DNA from: Roseococcus thiosulfatophilus
Lineage (GTDB): Bacteria > Pseudomonadota > Alphaproteobacteria > Acetobacterales > Acetobacteraceae
Direction: 5' to 3'
Length of the DNA: 64,000 nucleotides
Assembly (NCBI RefSeq): GCF_017311575.1
Contig: NZ_JAFFQY010000022.1
Span: 248,001 to 312,000, forward strand
Part shown: piece by piece, positions 51,891-61,287 of the stretch
How positions within the stretch are numbered: the stretch's first letter is position 1
Layout of the letters: the number at the start of each line of letters is the position of its first letter
Made by a program: the position numbers and the translations under genes
Notes under the pieces: model-generated
Seen by the model: only the letters and a program-made list of their open reading frames with translations
Database searches by the model: none
What the model was told of the DNA's origin: nothing

Positions 51891-52868
51891 ATGTCCCTGA
51901 CCCGCCGCGCGGCGCTGTCGGCGCTGCCCTTTGCCGCCCTGCCTTTCACCAGCCAGGCCCAGAGCCAGGCCTTCCCCGACCGCAATCTCCGCTACATCGT
52001 GCCCTTCCCGCCGGCGGGGCTGACCGACATCATGGCGCGCCTCGTGGCCCAGCGCCTGTCCGACACCTGGAACCGCCCCGTGGTGGTCGAGAACCGCGCC
52101 GGCGGCAACGCGCTGATCGGCGCCGACGCCGCCGCCAAGTCGCCGCCCGATGGCCACACGCTGCTGGCCATCACCATGACCCACACGGTCAATGTCTCGC
52201 TCTTCCCCAACGCCCCCTACAACCTGATGCGGGACTTCGCGCCCGTCTCGGTGCTCGGTTCCCTGCCGCTGGTGGTGGTGGTGAACGCGAACAACCCCGC
52301 GCGCACCCTGGCCGAGCTGATGGAACAGGCCCGCGGCCGCACCATGAATGGCGGCTCCTCCGGCAATGGCTCGCCCCCGCACCTCGGGCTGGAGCTGTTC
52401 CGCCAGGCCTCGCGCGCCGGCGCGAACATCACCCATGTGCCCTATCGCGGCGGCGCGCCCTCGGTGACGGACCTGGCCGGCGGCAACCTGGACCTGATCG
52501 TCTCCAACCTTCCGGAATGCCTGGGCCAGATCCAGGGCGGCCGCCTGCGCGCCCTGGCCACCACGGGCACGGAACGCCACCGCCTGATCCCCGACGTGCC
52601 CACCGTGGCCGAGGCGGGCGCGCCAGAACTCACCATGACCAACTGGACCGCGGTGCTGTCCAACGCCGCCGTCCCCGCGCCCATCTTCGCCGAGATCAGC
52701 CGCGCCACCCAGGCCGCCATCCGGCACGCGGACACCCGCCGCCGCGCGGAAGAAGGCGGCTTCGACGTGCTGGGCTGGGACCCCGACCGCTCCAAGAGCT
52801 TCATGGCGCAGGAGGTGGACCGCTGGGCCCAACTGGTGCGCGAGGCCAACATCCGCGTGGATGCCTGA
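51891..52868 (+). CDS. Bug-family tripartite tricarboxylate transporter binding protein
   Basis: A 325-residue periplasmic binding protein (TctC/Bug). The signal peptide carries TRRAALSALPFAALPF, possibly Tat-type. RYIVPFPPAGLTDIMARLVA, VENRAGGNALIGADAAAKSP and ITHVPYRGGAPSVTDLAGGN are family motifs. The ligand is probably a carboxylate. The ATG at 51891 has GGAGG 5 bases before it; an ATG at 51879 precedes that site and is rejected. No TctA or TctB membrane partners are adjacent, so it is an orphan, as is common in this group of bacteria. Confidence 0.92.
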   Translation: MSLTRRAALSALPFAALPFTSQAQSQAFPDRNLRYIVPFPPAGLTDIMARLVAQRLSDTWNRPVVVENRAGGNALIGADAAAKSPPDGHTLLAITMTHTVNVSLFPNAPYNLMRDFAPVSVLGSLPLVVVVNANNPARTLAELMEQARGRTMNGGSSGNGSPPHLGLELFRQASRAGANITHVPYRGGAPSVTDLAGGNLDLIVSNLPECLGQIQGGRLRALATTGTERHRLIPDVPTVAEAGAPELTMTNWTAVLSNAAVPAPIFAEISRATQAAIRHADTRRRAEEGGFDVLGWDPDRSKSFMAQEVDRWAQLVREANIRVDA

Positions 52869-52927
52869 CCGCGCCCGATACGCTTCGCAAGTGGACGTGG
52901 CGGCCCATCCGCGCTTGAACAGGGCGC

Positions 52928-53941
52928 ATGAATGACCAGCCACGCCTGAGCCTCGGCGAAGCCGAGACCCTCGCCGCCCGCGCGCTCTCCGCCGCGGGCG
53001 CGAATCCCGAGATGGCCCGCCTCACCGCCGCCGCCCTGGTCGGCGCCGAGGCCGAGGGGCAGGGCGGGCACGGCCTCTCCCGCGTGGCCATGTATGCCGG
53101 CTATCTGCGCGAGGGCCGCGCCAAGGGCGACGCCATCCCGCGCGTGACGGCCGAGCGTGGCGGCGCCGCCCTGGTGGATGCCGGCAACGGGTTGGCCTAC
53201 CCCGCCCTGGCGATGGCCGAGGCCGAGGCCGAAGCCCGCGCCACCGCCCATGGCGTCAGCTTCGTCACGGTCACCAACAGCCACCATGCGGGCGCCATGT
53301 CCCTGCCCGTGCGGCGGCTGGCCGAGCGCGGGCTGGTGGCGCTCGCCTTCACCAACTCACCCTATGCCATGCCGGTGCCGGGCGGCCGCCGCCCGCTGCT
53401 GGGCACGAACCCCGTGGCGGCCGCCTTCCCCCGCCGCAAGGGGCCGCCCTTGCTGGTGGACTTGGCCCTGTCCGAGGTCGCACGCGGCAAGATCATGGTC
53501 GCCGCCAAGGAGGGCCGTCCGATCCCGGAGGGCTGGGCGCTGGACGCGGCGGGCAACCCGACCACCGACGCCAAGGCCGCCCTGGATGGCGCCATGCTCG
53601 CCATGGGCGGCACCAAGGGCGCGGCGCTCGCCTTGGTGGTGGAATTGCTCTGCGTCTCGTTGGGGGCTGCCGCCTTCGGCTTCGAGGCCGACAGCTTCTT
53701 CGCCCCCTCCTCCAACCCGCCGCGCCTGGGCCACGCCCTGCTGGCGGTGGACCCCGGCGCGCTGGCCGGCCATGCCGCCTATCTGGACCGTGTCGAGGCA
53801 CTGATCACCGCCATGCTGGCCGACGAGGGCGTCCGCCTGCCCGGCGCCCGCCGCGAGATCCTGCGTGCCAACGCCATCACCCAGGGCCTCGCCGTGCCCC
53901 AGGCGGTGCTGGACCAACTCCATGCCCTCGCAAATTCCTGA
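52928..53941 (+). CDS. Ldh-family (malate/L-lactate dehydrogenase type 2) oxidoreductase
   Basis: A 337-residue NAD(P)-dependent dehydrogenase of the Ldh_2 family (YlbC, AllD, MdH type). EAEGQGGHGLSRVAMYAGYL opens the active-site region; VTVTNSHHAGAMSLPVRRLA and LGTNPVAAAFPR are hallmarks. The substrate may be a 2-hydroxy acid such as malate, lactate or ureidoglycolate. It follows the Bug gene by 59 bp, so both may serve uptake and use of one hydroxy acid. It overlaps the next gene by 20 bp. Confidence 0.9.
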   Translation: MNDQPRLSLGEAETLAARALSAAGANPEMARLTAAALVGAEAEGQGGHGLSRVAMYAGYLREGRAKGDAIPRVTAERGGAALVDAGNGLAYPALAMAEAEAEARATAHGVSFVTVTNSHHAGAMSLPVRRLAERGLVALAFTNSPYAMPVPGGRRPLLGTNPVAAAFPRRKGPPLLVDLALSEVARGKIMVAAKEGRPIPEGWALDAAGNPTTDAKAALDGAMLAMGGTKGAALALVVELLCVSLGAAAFGFEADSFFAPSSNPPRLGHALLAVDPGALAGHAAYLDRVEALITAMLADEGVRLPGARREILRANAITQGLAVPQAVLDQLHALANS

Positions 53942-54701
53942 GGGCTGGGGCGAGGCGCCCCGTCCCCGCCGCCCGGAACCCGCCCGCATCTGCGGCGTGA
54001 ACGCCGTGCGCGCCCTGTTCCTACGCCGGCCGGAGGCGGTCATCCGCCTGCACTACCTGGCCGAGCGCCGCCCCGTGGCCGGCCCGCTCTGCCGCTATCT
54101 CGCGCGTCACCACAAGGCCTATCGCGAGGTGCTGGACGACGAACTCACCCGCATCGCGGGCACCGAGCACCATGGTGGCATCGTGGCGCTGGCCGAGCCG
54201 CGCCGCGCGCTGCCCATGCCCAACCCGCCGCCCGCCATCGTCTTCGCGGGCCCGGTGCTGCCGGTGCTGGACGGCATCGGCAACCCGCACAACCTTGGCG
54301 CCATCGCCCGGGGTGCCGCCTTCTTCGGCGCCAAGGCCATGATCCTCTCCGATGATCCGCGGCAGGCGGACCTGTCCGACGCCGCCTACCGCACCTCGGA
54401 GGGCGGGCTGGAGCACATGGCCATCTTCCGCGCGGAGCACCTGCCGAGCCTGCTGCGCCGCCTCTCGGGCCAGTTGCTCGTCACGGCGGCCGTGGCGGCC
54501 GGCGGTCAGCCGCCCGAGGCGCTGCCCCGCCGCAAGCCCATCGCGCTGGTGCTGGGCAATGAAGAAAGCGGCCCCTCGCCCGAGGTGCTGGCCTGCTGCG
54601 AGGCCCGCGTGACGCTGGCCGGCAGCGGCCTCGTGGAAAGCCTGAACGTGGCCGCCGCCAGCGCCGTGCTGATGCATGCCCTGGGCGGCGCCAAAGCTTG
54701 A
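53922..54701 (+). CDS. TrmH/SpoU family RNA methyltransferase
   Basis: A 259-residue SPOUT-class methyltransferase for RNA ribose 2'-O groups. ICGVNAVRALFLRRPEAV is the substrate-binding N-domain; GIGNPHNLGAIARGAAFFGA, LVLGNEESGPSPEVLACCEA and SLNVAAASAVLMHAL are SpoU motifs 1 to 3. The rRNA or tRNA target is not clear from sequence. It starts inside the end of the Ldh gene (20-bp overlap). Confidence 0.92.
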   Translation: MPSQIPEGWGEAPRPRRPEPARICGVNAVRALFLRRPEAVIRLHYLAERRPVAGPLCRYLARHHKAYREVLDDELTRIAGTEHHGGIVALAEPRRALPMPNPPPAIVFAGPVLPVLDGIGNPHNLGAIARGAAFFGAKAMILSDDPRQADLSDAAYRTSEGGLEHMAIFRAEHLPSLLRRLSGQLLVTAAVAAGGQPPEALPRRKPIALVLGNEESGPSPEVLACCEARVTLAGSGLVESLNVAAASAVLMHALGGAKA

Positions 54702-54735
54702 TCCGCCGACCCTCACGCCCCATTTGCACCTGCGA

Positions 54736-55839
54736 ATGAGTTTCGAGGCCGACAGCACGGGCGGCGCCACCAGGCTCCGCTTCACCGGAAGCCTCAGCGC
54801 CACGGAAGCCGCGCGCCTCTGGAATGAGGCGCACAAGGCGCGCGATGGGGCCAGCCATGGCCAATCCCGCATCCTGCTGGACGCGAGCGGCATAACGGCG
54901 CTCGACTCCGCGGGGGCGGCACTGCTCGTCTCCGTGGCGGGGCAGGAGGCCGAGTGGCGTGAGCCGGAGGACGCGACGGCCGCCGGCGTGCTGCGCCGCT
55001 TCCGTTCCGGCCTGGGCGAGCCTCGTCCGCCCAAGCCCGGCGCCCCCTTCCGGCCCATCACCAGCCTCGGGGCCGGCGTGCTGGGCCTGGCGCGCAATCT
55101 GCGCGGTCGCCTGACCTTCCTGGGCGAGACGGCCATGACCGCCGCCGCCCTCGCCCCCCGCCCCTGGCGCCTGCGCTGGGTGGAGGTGCTGCGCCACCTG
55201 GACGAGGCCGGCACCCGCGCCTTCGGCCTCTGCGTGCTGCTGGGCGTGCTGATCGGCGTGATCCTGGCCTTCCAATCCTCCATCCCCATGCGGCAGTTCG
55301 GGGCGGAAATCTTCATTCCGCAGCTGGTCGGCATCTCGCTCACCCGCGAGCTCGGGCCGCTGCTGGCCGGCGTGATCCTGGCCGGGCGCACCGGCTCGGC
55401 CTATGCGGCCGAACTCGGCACCATGCGGGTGAACGAGGAAGTGGACGCGCTGCGGACCATGGGGCTGGACCCCATGGCCTGGCTGGTGCTGCCGCGCGTG
55501 CTCGCCGCCATGCTGGTCATGCCCGTGCTGGCGCTGGTGATGGACGTGACCGGCCTCATCGGCATGGGCTTCGTCATGGCGACGCTGGGCTTCCCGCCGA
55601 CGGCCGTGATGAACCAGCTGGTGCAATGGATGTCGCTGGGCGACATCGTGGGCGGCCTGGGCAAGGCGGCCATCTTCGGGCTGGCCATCGGCTATATCGG
55701 CTGCCAGGCGGGGCTTGCCGCCGGGCGCGGCCCGCGCGCCGTGGGCGATGCCGCCACCGCCGCCGTGGTGGGCGGCATCGTGGCGCTGGTGGTGCTGGAC
55801 GGCATCTTCGCCGTGCTCTTCTTCAGGCTGGGCTGGTGA
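54736..55839 (+). CDS. Mla-type ABC permease with N-terminal STAS domain
   Basis: A 367-residue fusion of a STAS/MlaB-like domain (about residues 1-90, with LLDASGITALDSAGAALLVS) to an MlaE permease (about 130-367, with GVILAFQSSIPMRQFGAE, RELGPLLAGVILAGRTGSAY and GTMRVNEEVDALRTMGLDP). The system moves phospholipids across the envelope. Fusion replaces the separate MlaB of E. coli. It is followed directly by MlaF-like, MlaD-like and lipoprotein genes. The stop overlaps the next ATG (TGATG). Confidence 0.93.
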   Translation: MSFEADSTGGATRLRFTGSLSATEAARLWNEAHKARDGASHGQSRILLDASGITALDSAGAALLVSVAGQEAEWREPEDATAAGVLRRFRSGLGEPRPPKPGAPFRPITSLGAGVLGLARNLRGRLTFLGETAMTAAALAPRPWRLRWVEVLRHLDEAGTRAFGLCVLLGVLIGVILAFQSSIPMRQFGAEIFIPQLVGISLTRELGPLLAGVILAGRTGSAYAAELGTMRVNEEVDALRTMGLDPMAWLVLPRVLAAMLVMPVLALVMDVTGLIGMGFVMATLGFPPTAVMNQLVQWMSLGDIVGGLGKAAIFGLAIGYIGCQAGLAAGRGPRAVGDAATAAVVGGIVALVVLDGIFAVLFFRLGW

Positions 55840-56630
55840 TGGCGGAGGACAAGGCCGCCATGGACAAGGCCAAGGCCGACGCGGTCATCACCGCCGAGGG
55901 CGTCGCAATGCGCTTCGGGACCAACACCGTCTTCCAGGACGTGACCTTCGAGGTCCGCCGCGGCGAGGTCTTCGTCATCCTCGGCGGTTCGGGCTGCGGC
56001 AAGTCCACCCTGCTGAAGCTGCTGATCGGGCTGATGCCGCCCTCCGCCGGCACCATGACGGTGCTGGGCGAGGAGATGGCGAAGCTGGAGGGCGCCGCCC
56101 GCCGTGCCCTGCTGCGCCGCATCGGCGTGATGTGGCAGTCGGGCGCGCTGTTGGGCAGCCTGACCCTGGCCGAGAACGTCATGCTGCCCATCGAGGCCCA
56201 CACCAAGCTGCCCGAGGCCGCGCGGCGCATGATCGCCATGGCCAAGCTCGGCCTCGTCGGCCTCTCCGACGCGGCCGATCGCCTGCCGGCGGAAATCTCG
56301 GGCGGCATGCTCAAGCGCGCCGGCATCGCCCGCGCCATGGCGCTGGACCCGGAAATCCTGTTCCTGGACGAACCCAGCGCGGGGCTGGACCCCATCACCT
56401 CGGCGGGGCTTGACGAATTGATCCTCTCGCTCGCGCGGGAGACCGGCACCACCTTCGTGGTGGTGACCCACGAACTGCAATCCATCCTGGCCATAGGGGA
56501 CCGCTGCATCATGCTGGACAAGGAGGCGCGCGGCCTCATCGCCGAGGGCAACCCCAAGCATCTCCGCGACGAGAGCGAGCACCCCACCGTCCGCGCCTTC
56601 TTCCGGCGCGAGGCGCGGGCGGGGGTCTGA
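55839..56630 (+). CDS. Mla-type ABC ATP-binding protein
   Basis: A 263-residue ATPase, the MlaF equivalent. Walker A GGSGCGKST, the signature ISGGMLKRAGIARA, Walker B ILFLDEPSAGLDP and VVVTHEL are present; the signature ISGGM is typical for lipid transporters of this type. It drives the permease encoded upstream. Its ATG shares one base with the permease stop. Confidence 0.95.
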   Translation: MAEDKAAMDKAKADAVITAEGVAMRFGTNTVFQDVTFEVRRGEVFVILGGSGCGKSTLLKLLIGLMPPSAGTMTVLGEEMAKLEGAARRALLRRIGVMWQSGALLGSLTLAENVMLPIEAHTKLPEAARRMIAMAKLGLVGLSDAADRLPAEISGGMLKRAGIARAMALDPEILFLDEPSAGLDPITSAGLDELILSLARETGTTFVVVTHELQSILAIGDRCIMLDKEARGLIAEGNPKHLRDESEHPTVRAFFRREARAGV

Positions 56631-56633
56631 CGC

Positions 56634-57638
56634 ATGCCCCAGTCCCGCCGCACCCAGTTCTCCGTCGGCCTGCTGGTCCTGACCGGCCTCGTGCTCGCGG
56701 TCGGCTTCGTGCTGTTCCTGACGCGCGACCGCATCCGATCGCAGGACGCGCTGTTCGAGACCTATCTGCGCGAGAGCGTGCAGGGGCTCGAGGTCGGCTC
56801 CGCGGTGCGCTACCGCGGCGTCGCCATCGGCCGCGTGACGGAAATCCGCCTCGCCTCCTCCGAATACCGGCGGTCCGAGGGCCAGGCCTTCGCCGGCGCC
56901 TTCCAGCTGGTGGTGGTGCGCTTCGCCGTCGCCCTGGACCGCGTGGGCGACATCCCGAGCACCCAGGACGCCGTGGCCCAGGGCCTGCGCGCCCGGCTGG
57001 CCAGCCAGGGCATCACGGGCGTCGTCTATATCGAGCTGGACTTCGTGGACCCCATGCGCTCGCCGGTTCCGACCCTGCCCTGGACGCCGCGCTTCGACTT
57101 CATCCCCGCCACCCCCTCCACCGTGGCGCAGGCGCAATCCACCCTCGAACTCGTGATGCGCCAGATCGAGAACGTGGACATCGTGGCCTTCGCGTCCAAC
57201 CTGGATGGGCTGCTGACAGACCTGCGTCGCGTGGCGCAGGGGGTGGATGTGGGCCCGGCCATGGCCGAGTTGCAGGAATTGGTCCGCGAGGCACGCAACG
57301 TGGTGACTGCCAGCGACGTTCCTGGTCTCATGCGGGAATTGCGCGCCACCACCACCGCCACGCGCGGCATCCTGGAAGGCGAGGAACTGCGCGCGACACT
57401 GGCCGCGCTGACACAGACGACGGCGGCCCTGCGCGAGACCACGCAGCGCCTGCCGGCCACCATCACGCAGATCCAGACGACGCTGCGGGCCGCGCGCGGC
57501 ACCACGACGGACCTGCAGGCCGAACTCGCCCCCATCCTGCGCGACCTGCGCTCCACCACCGCCAACCTTCGGGAGACCACGGAAGCCTTGCGCCGCTCGC
57601 CATCCCAGACCCTCCTTGGCGCGCCGCCGCCCCGATGA
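56634..57638 (+). CDS. MlaD/MCE-domain protein
   Basis: A 334-residue membrane-anchored periplasmic protein. One N-terminal helix (FSVGLLVLTGLVLAVGFVLFL) precedes the MCE domain, with VQGLEVGSAVRYRGVAIGRVTEIRL and ITGVVYIELDFVDP. The C-terminal third is a long Thr/Arg-rich coiled coil (TTAALRETTQRLPATITQIQ), longer than E. coli MlaD (183). It would form a hydrophobic lipid channel. The stop overlaps the lipoprotein ATG. Confidence 0.93.
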   Translation: MPQSRRTQFSVGLLVLTGLVLAVGFVLFLTRDRIRSQDALFETYLRESVQGLEVGSAVRYRGVAIGRVTEIRLASSEYRRSEGQAFAGAFQLVVVRFAVALDRVGDIPSTQDAVAQGLRARLASQGITGVVYIELDFVDPMRSPVPTLPWTPRFDFIPATPSTVAQAQSTLELVMRQIENVDIVAFASNLDGLLTDLRRVAQGVDVGPAMAELQELVREARNVVTASDVPGLMRELRATTTATRGILEGEELRATLAALTQTTAALRETTQRLPATITQIQTTLRAARGTTTDLQAELAPILRDLRSTTANLRETTEALRRSPSQTLLGAPPPR

Positions 57639-58285
57639 CGCGCCACCTCGCCACCTCGCGCCGGGGCGCGCTGCTGGGGCTCGTCGGCCTCGGCGGCTGC
57701 TCCGTGCTGCCCGACCGCCCCTTCGTGCCCACGCGGCGCCATGCCCTCTCGCCCGAGCGCCCCGCCGGCCTGCCGCGCCCGCCCGCGACCGGCCAGGTGC
57801 TGCTGCTGCGGACGATGCGCCCCGCCGCGGGGCAGGAGGTGCGCGGGCTGCGGCGCATTGCCGCCAATGGCACCCTGGACATCGCCTTCTATGAGGAATG
57901 GCTGGCCCCACCCGCCGAACTGGCCGAGGCCGCGCTGCGGCAATGGCTCATCGCCGGCGGTGGCTTCTCGGCGGTGGCCGCGCCCGGCACGCGGCTGCCC
58001 ACGCCGCTGGTGATGGAGGCGGAACTGACCGCGCTGGAGGCCCTGCCCGCCCAGGGGCAGGCCCGCGCCGGCGTCGCCGCCCTGCTGCTGCGGGAGACGG
58101 GCGCCCTGGGCGATGTCCAGGTGCTCGCGCAACGCAGCTTCACCGCCACCGCGCCCTTGGCCGCGAGCACGCCGGAGGAGGCGGGCCTGGCCCAGGCGGC
58201 CGCCATGACCGCCGCCTTGGGCCGCGTCTTCGCGGAGATGGAGGCCTGGATCATCTCCAACATTCCAGAATCGAGACGGCGTTAA
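57635..58285 (+). CDS. ABC transport auxiliary lipoprotein (PqiC/LetC-like)
   Basis: A 216-residue predicted lipoprotein. The leader SRRGALLGLVGLGGCSVLP has a lipobox ending at Cys about residue 22. The body holds the ABC_trans_aux pattern: ALRQWLIAGGGFSAVAAPGT, and FTATAPLAASTPEEAGLAQA near the end. Such lipoproteins sit in the outer membrane and complete MCE-type lipid pathways. The ATG overlaps the preceding stop (ATGA). It ends the four-gene lipid transport operon; 146 bp follow without a recognisable feature. Confidence 0.88.
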   Translation: MTRHLATSRRGALLGLVGLGGCSVLPDRPFVPTRRHALSPERPAGLPRPPATGQVLLLRTMRPAAGQEVRGLRRIAANGTLDIAFYEEWLAPPAELAEAALRQWLIAGGGFSAVAAPGTRLPTPLVMEAELTALEALPAQGQARAGVAALLLRETGALGDVQVLAQRSFTATAPLAASTPEEAGLAQAAAMTAALGRVFAEMEAWIISNIPESRRR

Positions 58286-58431
58286 CGAATACGTCAGGAT
58301 CTCCCCCTTAAATCTCACTGGCCGAGACAATCTTCCGCCGGAGAGACGTGAATGCCTGACAGGGCCCATCCGCCTGCCAGCCCCTTGTGGGTCGCCCTTT
58401 CGCTCCGCCTGTGCCGGGCGGAACCGGGGGC

Positions 58432-59118
58432 ATGACCGCGGATATCCGTCGGGATCGCAATCTTTGGGACGAGGTGTGGCGTGACTACGACCGGCGCACG
58501 GCCGGCCGGGGGGCGCCACGCCCGCCCAGCGCCCCTCCGCCCCGGCCGTCCCTCCCGCCTCGCCGCCCGGCCGCGCCCCGCCGGCCCTGGCGCCTTGTCT
58601 CGGGCCTTCTGCCACGCCGCCTTTGGGGCTGGCGCCGCTCGGCCATGGCCCTGCTGGCGCTGGTGTGCCTCTATCTGGGCTCGCCCATCGCCTCGGCCGT
58701 GCAATTCGCCGTCGCGGTCCAGCGCGCCGACCCGGCCACCCTGGCCTCGCGGGTGGACTGGTCGCTCTTGCGCCCCGGCATCGAGGCCCGGCTGACCGAG
58801 ATCGCGTCCACCCACCTCACCGGCCCGCCGCCGGCCTTCCTGGAAGAGCTGCGATCCTCGCTGGCGGACCGGCTTGCCTCGCCCGAGGGGTTGGCGCGCG
58901 TCCTGGCCCATCACCTGCCGCCCGAGGGGGGCACGGGCTTCGGCCAGGCGATGCGCCAGGCCTGGCCCATCACGCCCGGGCTGTGGCAGGTGAGCCTCGC
59001 CTCGCCCCATGCGCCCCACCAGCCGGTCCGGCTGACGCTGCGCCTGACGGACCCGCTGGCGCTGCAATGGGCCGTGGTGGGGGTGGAGCTGCCCGGCCGG
59101 CTGGGGCCCTGGCCCTGA
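58432..59118 (+). CDS. DUF2939 family membrane protein
   Basis: A 228-residue protein. A long Arg/Pro-rich cytoplasmic N-terminus (residues 1-60) precedes one helix (RSAMALLALVCLYLGSPIAS). The rest matches DUF2939: LGSPIASAVQFAVAVQRADP and SRVDWSLLRPGIEARLTEIA. The function is unknown. The ATG at 58432 follows GGGGGC; the upstream extension looks non-coding. A hairpin lies between it and the convergent MFS gene. Confidence 0.85.
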   Translation: MTADIRRDRNLWDEVWRDYDRRTAGRGAPRPPSAPPPRPSLPPRRPAAPRRPWRLVSGLLPRRLWGWRRSAMALLALVCLYLGSPIASAVQFAVAVQRADPATLASRVDWSLLRPGIEARLTEIASTHLTGPPPAFLEELRSSLADRLASPEGLARVLAHHLPPEGGTGFGQAMRQAWPITPGLWQVSLASPHAPHQPVRLTLRLTDPLALQWAVVGVELPGRLGPWP

Positions 59119-59123
59119 GAGGG

Positions 59124-59147
59124 GCGATCCGGCACTTCGCGGATCGC
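59124..59147. terminator. Hairpin between convergent genes
   Basis: GCGATCCG (59124-59131) and CGGATCGC (59140-59147) form a perfect 8-bp stem with an 8-base loop. It lies 6 bp past the DUF2939 stop and 8 bp before the end of the convergent MFS gene. It may terminate both transcripts; no T-run is present. Confidence 0.45.
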
Positions 59148-59154
59148 GCCCTGG

Positions 59155-60408
59155 TCAACCCGTGGGCGGCGGGGCGCGCACCGTCAGCAGCAGGGCCAGC
59201 CCCGTCCCCAGCAGCACCAGCACCACCGCCATGCCCCAGCGCTGGCTGCCGGTGGCCTCGGTCACGATGGCCAGTGCGGCGGGGCCGAGGAAGCTCGTGG
59301 CGCGGCCCGAAAGCGCGAAGAGCCCGAAATGCGCCGCCATCTCGGCCGGGGGGGCCAGCTGCGCCATCAGGCTGCGTGACCCCGCCTGGGCCGGGCCGAA
59401 GAACAGCCCCAGGCTGACGCCCAGCACCCAGAACACCGCCTTGCTCTCCACCAGCAGCATGGCACCGCCCACCACCATCAGCGCCAGCAGCGAGAGCAGC
59501 ACGGTGGTCTTGGCCCCGATCCGCTCCTCCACCCAACCGCCCGCCACGGCGCCGATGCCGCCCGTGACGTTGAGCGCGATGCCGAAGAGCAGGATCTCCT
59601 CGAAGCCCATCCCGAAGACGCCGGCCGCGAAGACCGCGCCGAAGACGAACAGCACGTTCAGCCCATCCGTGTAGAACAGCCGCGCCAGCAGGAAGCGCAG
59701 CACGGGCGGCCGGGCGGGCAGGCGGCGGATCAGCGCCAGCAGTTCCGCCAGCCCCGCTTGCGCCGCCGCGCCCCAGCCGCGCCGCTCGCCGGGCGGGTCG
59801 GGCACCCAGACCAGCACCGGCCAGGCGAAGACCAGGATCCAGACAGCCACCAGCAGCGCCGTGGCGCGCACATGCTCGGCCGCGCCGCGATCGAGCGGCA
59901 GGAGGGGCGGGTCCGGCTGCACCAGCAGCACCAGGCAGGCCACCAGGCAGGCCAGCCCCCCCGCATAGCCCAGCCCCCAGCCAATGCCCGAGACGCGGCC
60001 GATGCGCGCGCGGCTCGCCACATCGGGCAGCATGGCGTTGTAGAAGACGGTGCCGACCTCGAAGGCCAGCGTCGCCAGCGCCACAGAGGCCAGCGCCCAG
60101 AGCGCGTAGCCCGGCGCGGGCTGCGCGAACCAGATGGAAGCGGTGAAGATGGCCATCAGCACCGTGGTCATGGCCAGCAAGGCCCGCCTGCGCCCGCCGG
60201 CATCGGCGATGGCGCCCAGCAGCGGCGACAGCACGGCGATGCCCAGCCCCACCAGCGCCTGCATCCAGCCCCACATCACCTGGCCCGAGACCGGGTCGGG
60301 CGCGATGCCCTGGGTGAAATAGGCCGCGATGACGAAGGTGGAGATGACGGTGGGAAAGGCGCTGTTCGCCCAGTCATAGCTCGCCCAGGCCCATTCCCGC
60401 CGGTTCAT
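59155..60408 (-). CDS. MFS transporter, UMF1/Atg22-like
   Basis: A 417-residue transporter with about twelve helices. The N-terminus REWAWASYDWANSAFPTVIS is the hallmark of the UMF1 (Atg22-related) family; LGAIADAGGRRRALL is the loop 2-3 motif. Relatives are suspected to export amino acids; the substrate is unknown. The ATG at 60408 starts immediately before the hallmark motif. It is divergent from the sulfotransferase gene across 72 bp. Confidence 0.92.
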   Translation of the reverse strand: MNRREWAWASYDWANSAFPTVISTFVIAAYFTQGIAPDPVSGQVMWGWMQALVGLGIAVLSPLLGAIADAGGRRRALLAMTTVLMAIFTASIWFAQPAPGYALWALASVALATLAFEVGTVFYNAMLPDVASRARIGRVSGIGWGLGYAGGLACLVACLVLLVQPDPPLLPLDRGAAEHVRATALLVAVWILVFAWPVLVWVPDPPGERRGWGAAAQAGLAELLALIRRLPARPPVLRFLLARLFYTDGLNVLFVFGAVFAAGVFGMGFEEILLFGIALNVTGGIGAVAGGWVEERIGAKTTVLLSLLALMVVGGAMLLVESKAVFWVLGVSLGLFFGPAQAGSRSLMAQLAPPAEMAAHFGLFALSGRATSFLGPAALAIVTEATGSQRWGMAVVLVLLGTGLALLLTVRAPPPTG

Positions 60409-60480
60409 GCCACATGCCCCCGAGTTGACGCGGCGCGGAGCCTCTGCCGATTGTGCCCCCCCACCCAAGCGGAAGATTGC

Positions 60481-61278
60481 ATGACCGCCCCGGACCCGCT
60501 TCGCGCCCATCCTGCCATTCTTGTCTTCCTCCATCTGCCCCGCACCGGCGGCACCACGCTGCATGAGGCCCTGTCCAAGCATCATGCGCCAGACGAGATC
60601 TGCCCCATGCGCCTCAACCGCCTGGAGGTGCTGCCACCCGAGGACATCGCGCGCTACCGTTTCTTCTCGGGCCACTACCGCTTCGAGCATGTGGCGCTGA
60701 CGCCCACGCCCCGCGTCACCGTCACGGTGCTGCGGGAGCCCCGGGAACGGGTCGTCTCCCTCTGGCAGCATTGGCGCCGCCATTGGCCATCAGTCACGCA
60801 CAAGAATGAGGGCGTGCAGCTGGCCCAGGAGCTGGGCCTGCGGGACTTCCTGCGGTCCGACCACCTGGAGGTGCTGGAAGCCTTCGACAACGCACTGGCG
60901 CGGCAGCTGGCGGGGGATTGCCGGGCCCGCGCGCCGGGCGTCTACACCCGCTGGGCCTGGAAGGACCGGGCGCCGCTGACCGAGGAGGAGATCGTCGAGG
61001 CCGCCTGCCGCAACCTCTCGAGCTTCGACCTGGTGGGCTTCACGGGCGCGCTGGACCCCTTCCACGCCGCCGTCTGCGCCCGCATGGGCTGGTCCGGCCC
61101 GGCGCACCTGCCCCGCACCAATGGCCATGACCAGGAGGTGCCGGGCCTCTACGCCGTCCCGGACGAGCCCATCCCGCCCGAGACGCAGGTGGAGCTGGAC
61201 CGCGTCACCCGTCTCGACCGCCGGGTCTGGGACTACGCCCTCGCCCGGGCGGGCGAGGACATCGTCTGGACCCCCTGA
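60481..61278 (+). CDS. Sulfotransferase-family protein
   Basis: A 265-residue protein of the sulfotransferase superfamily. HLPRTGGTTLHEALSKH is the 5'-phosphosulfate loop of the PAPS site, and VTVLREPRERVVSLWQHWRR the 3'-phosphate motif. It may sulfate a glycan, lipid or peptide; the acceptor is unknown. The closest look is to the short Sulfotransfer_2-type proteins. There is no signal peptide or membrane anchor. It ends 9 bp before the convergent gdh gene. Confidence 0.88.
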   Translation: MTAPDPLRAHPAILVFLHLPRTGGTTLHEALSKHHAPDEICPMRLNRLEVLPPEDIARYRFFSGHYRFEHVALTPTPRVTVTVLREPRERVVSLWQHWRRHWPSVTHKNEGVQLAQELGLRDFLRSDHLEVLEAFDNALARQLAGDCRARAPGVYTRWAWKDRAPLTEEEIVEAACRNLSSFDLVGFTGALDPFHAAVCARMGWSGPAHLPRTNGHDQEVPGLYAVPDEPIPPETQVELDRVTRLDRRVWDYALARAGEDIVWTP

Positions 61279-61287
61279 AGGCCGCCC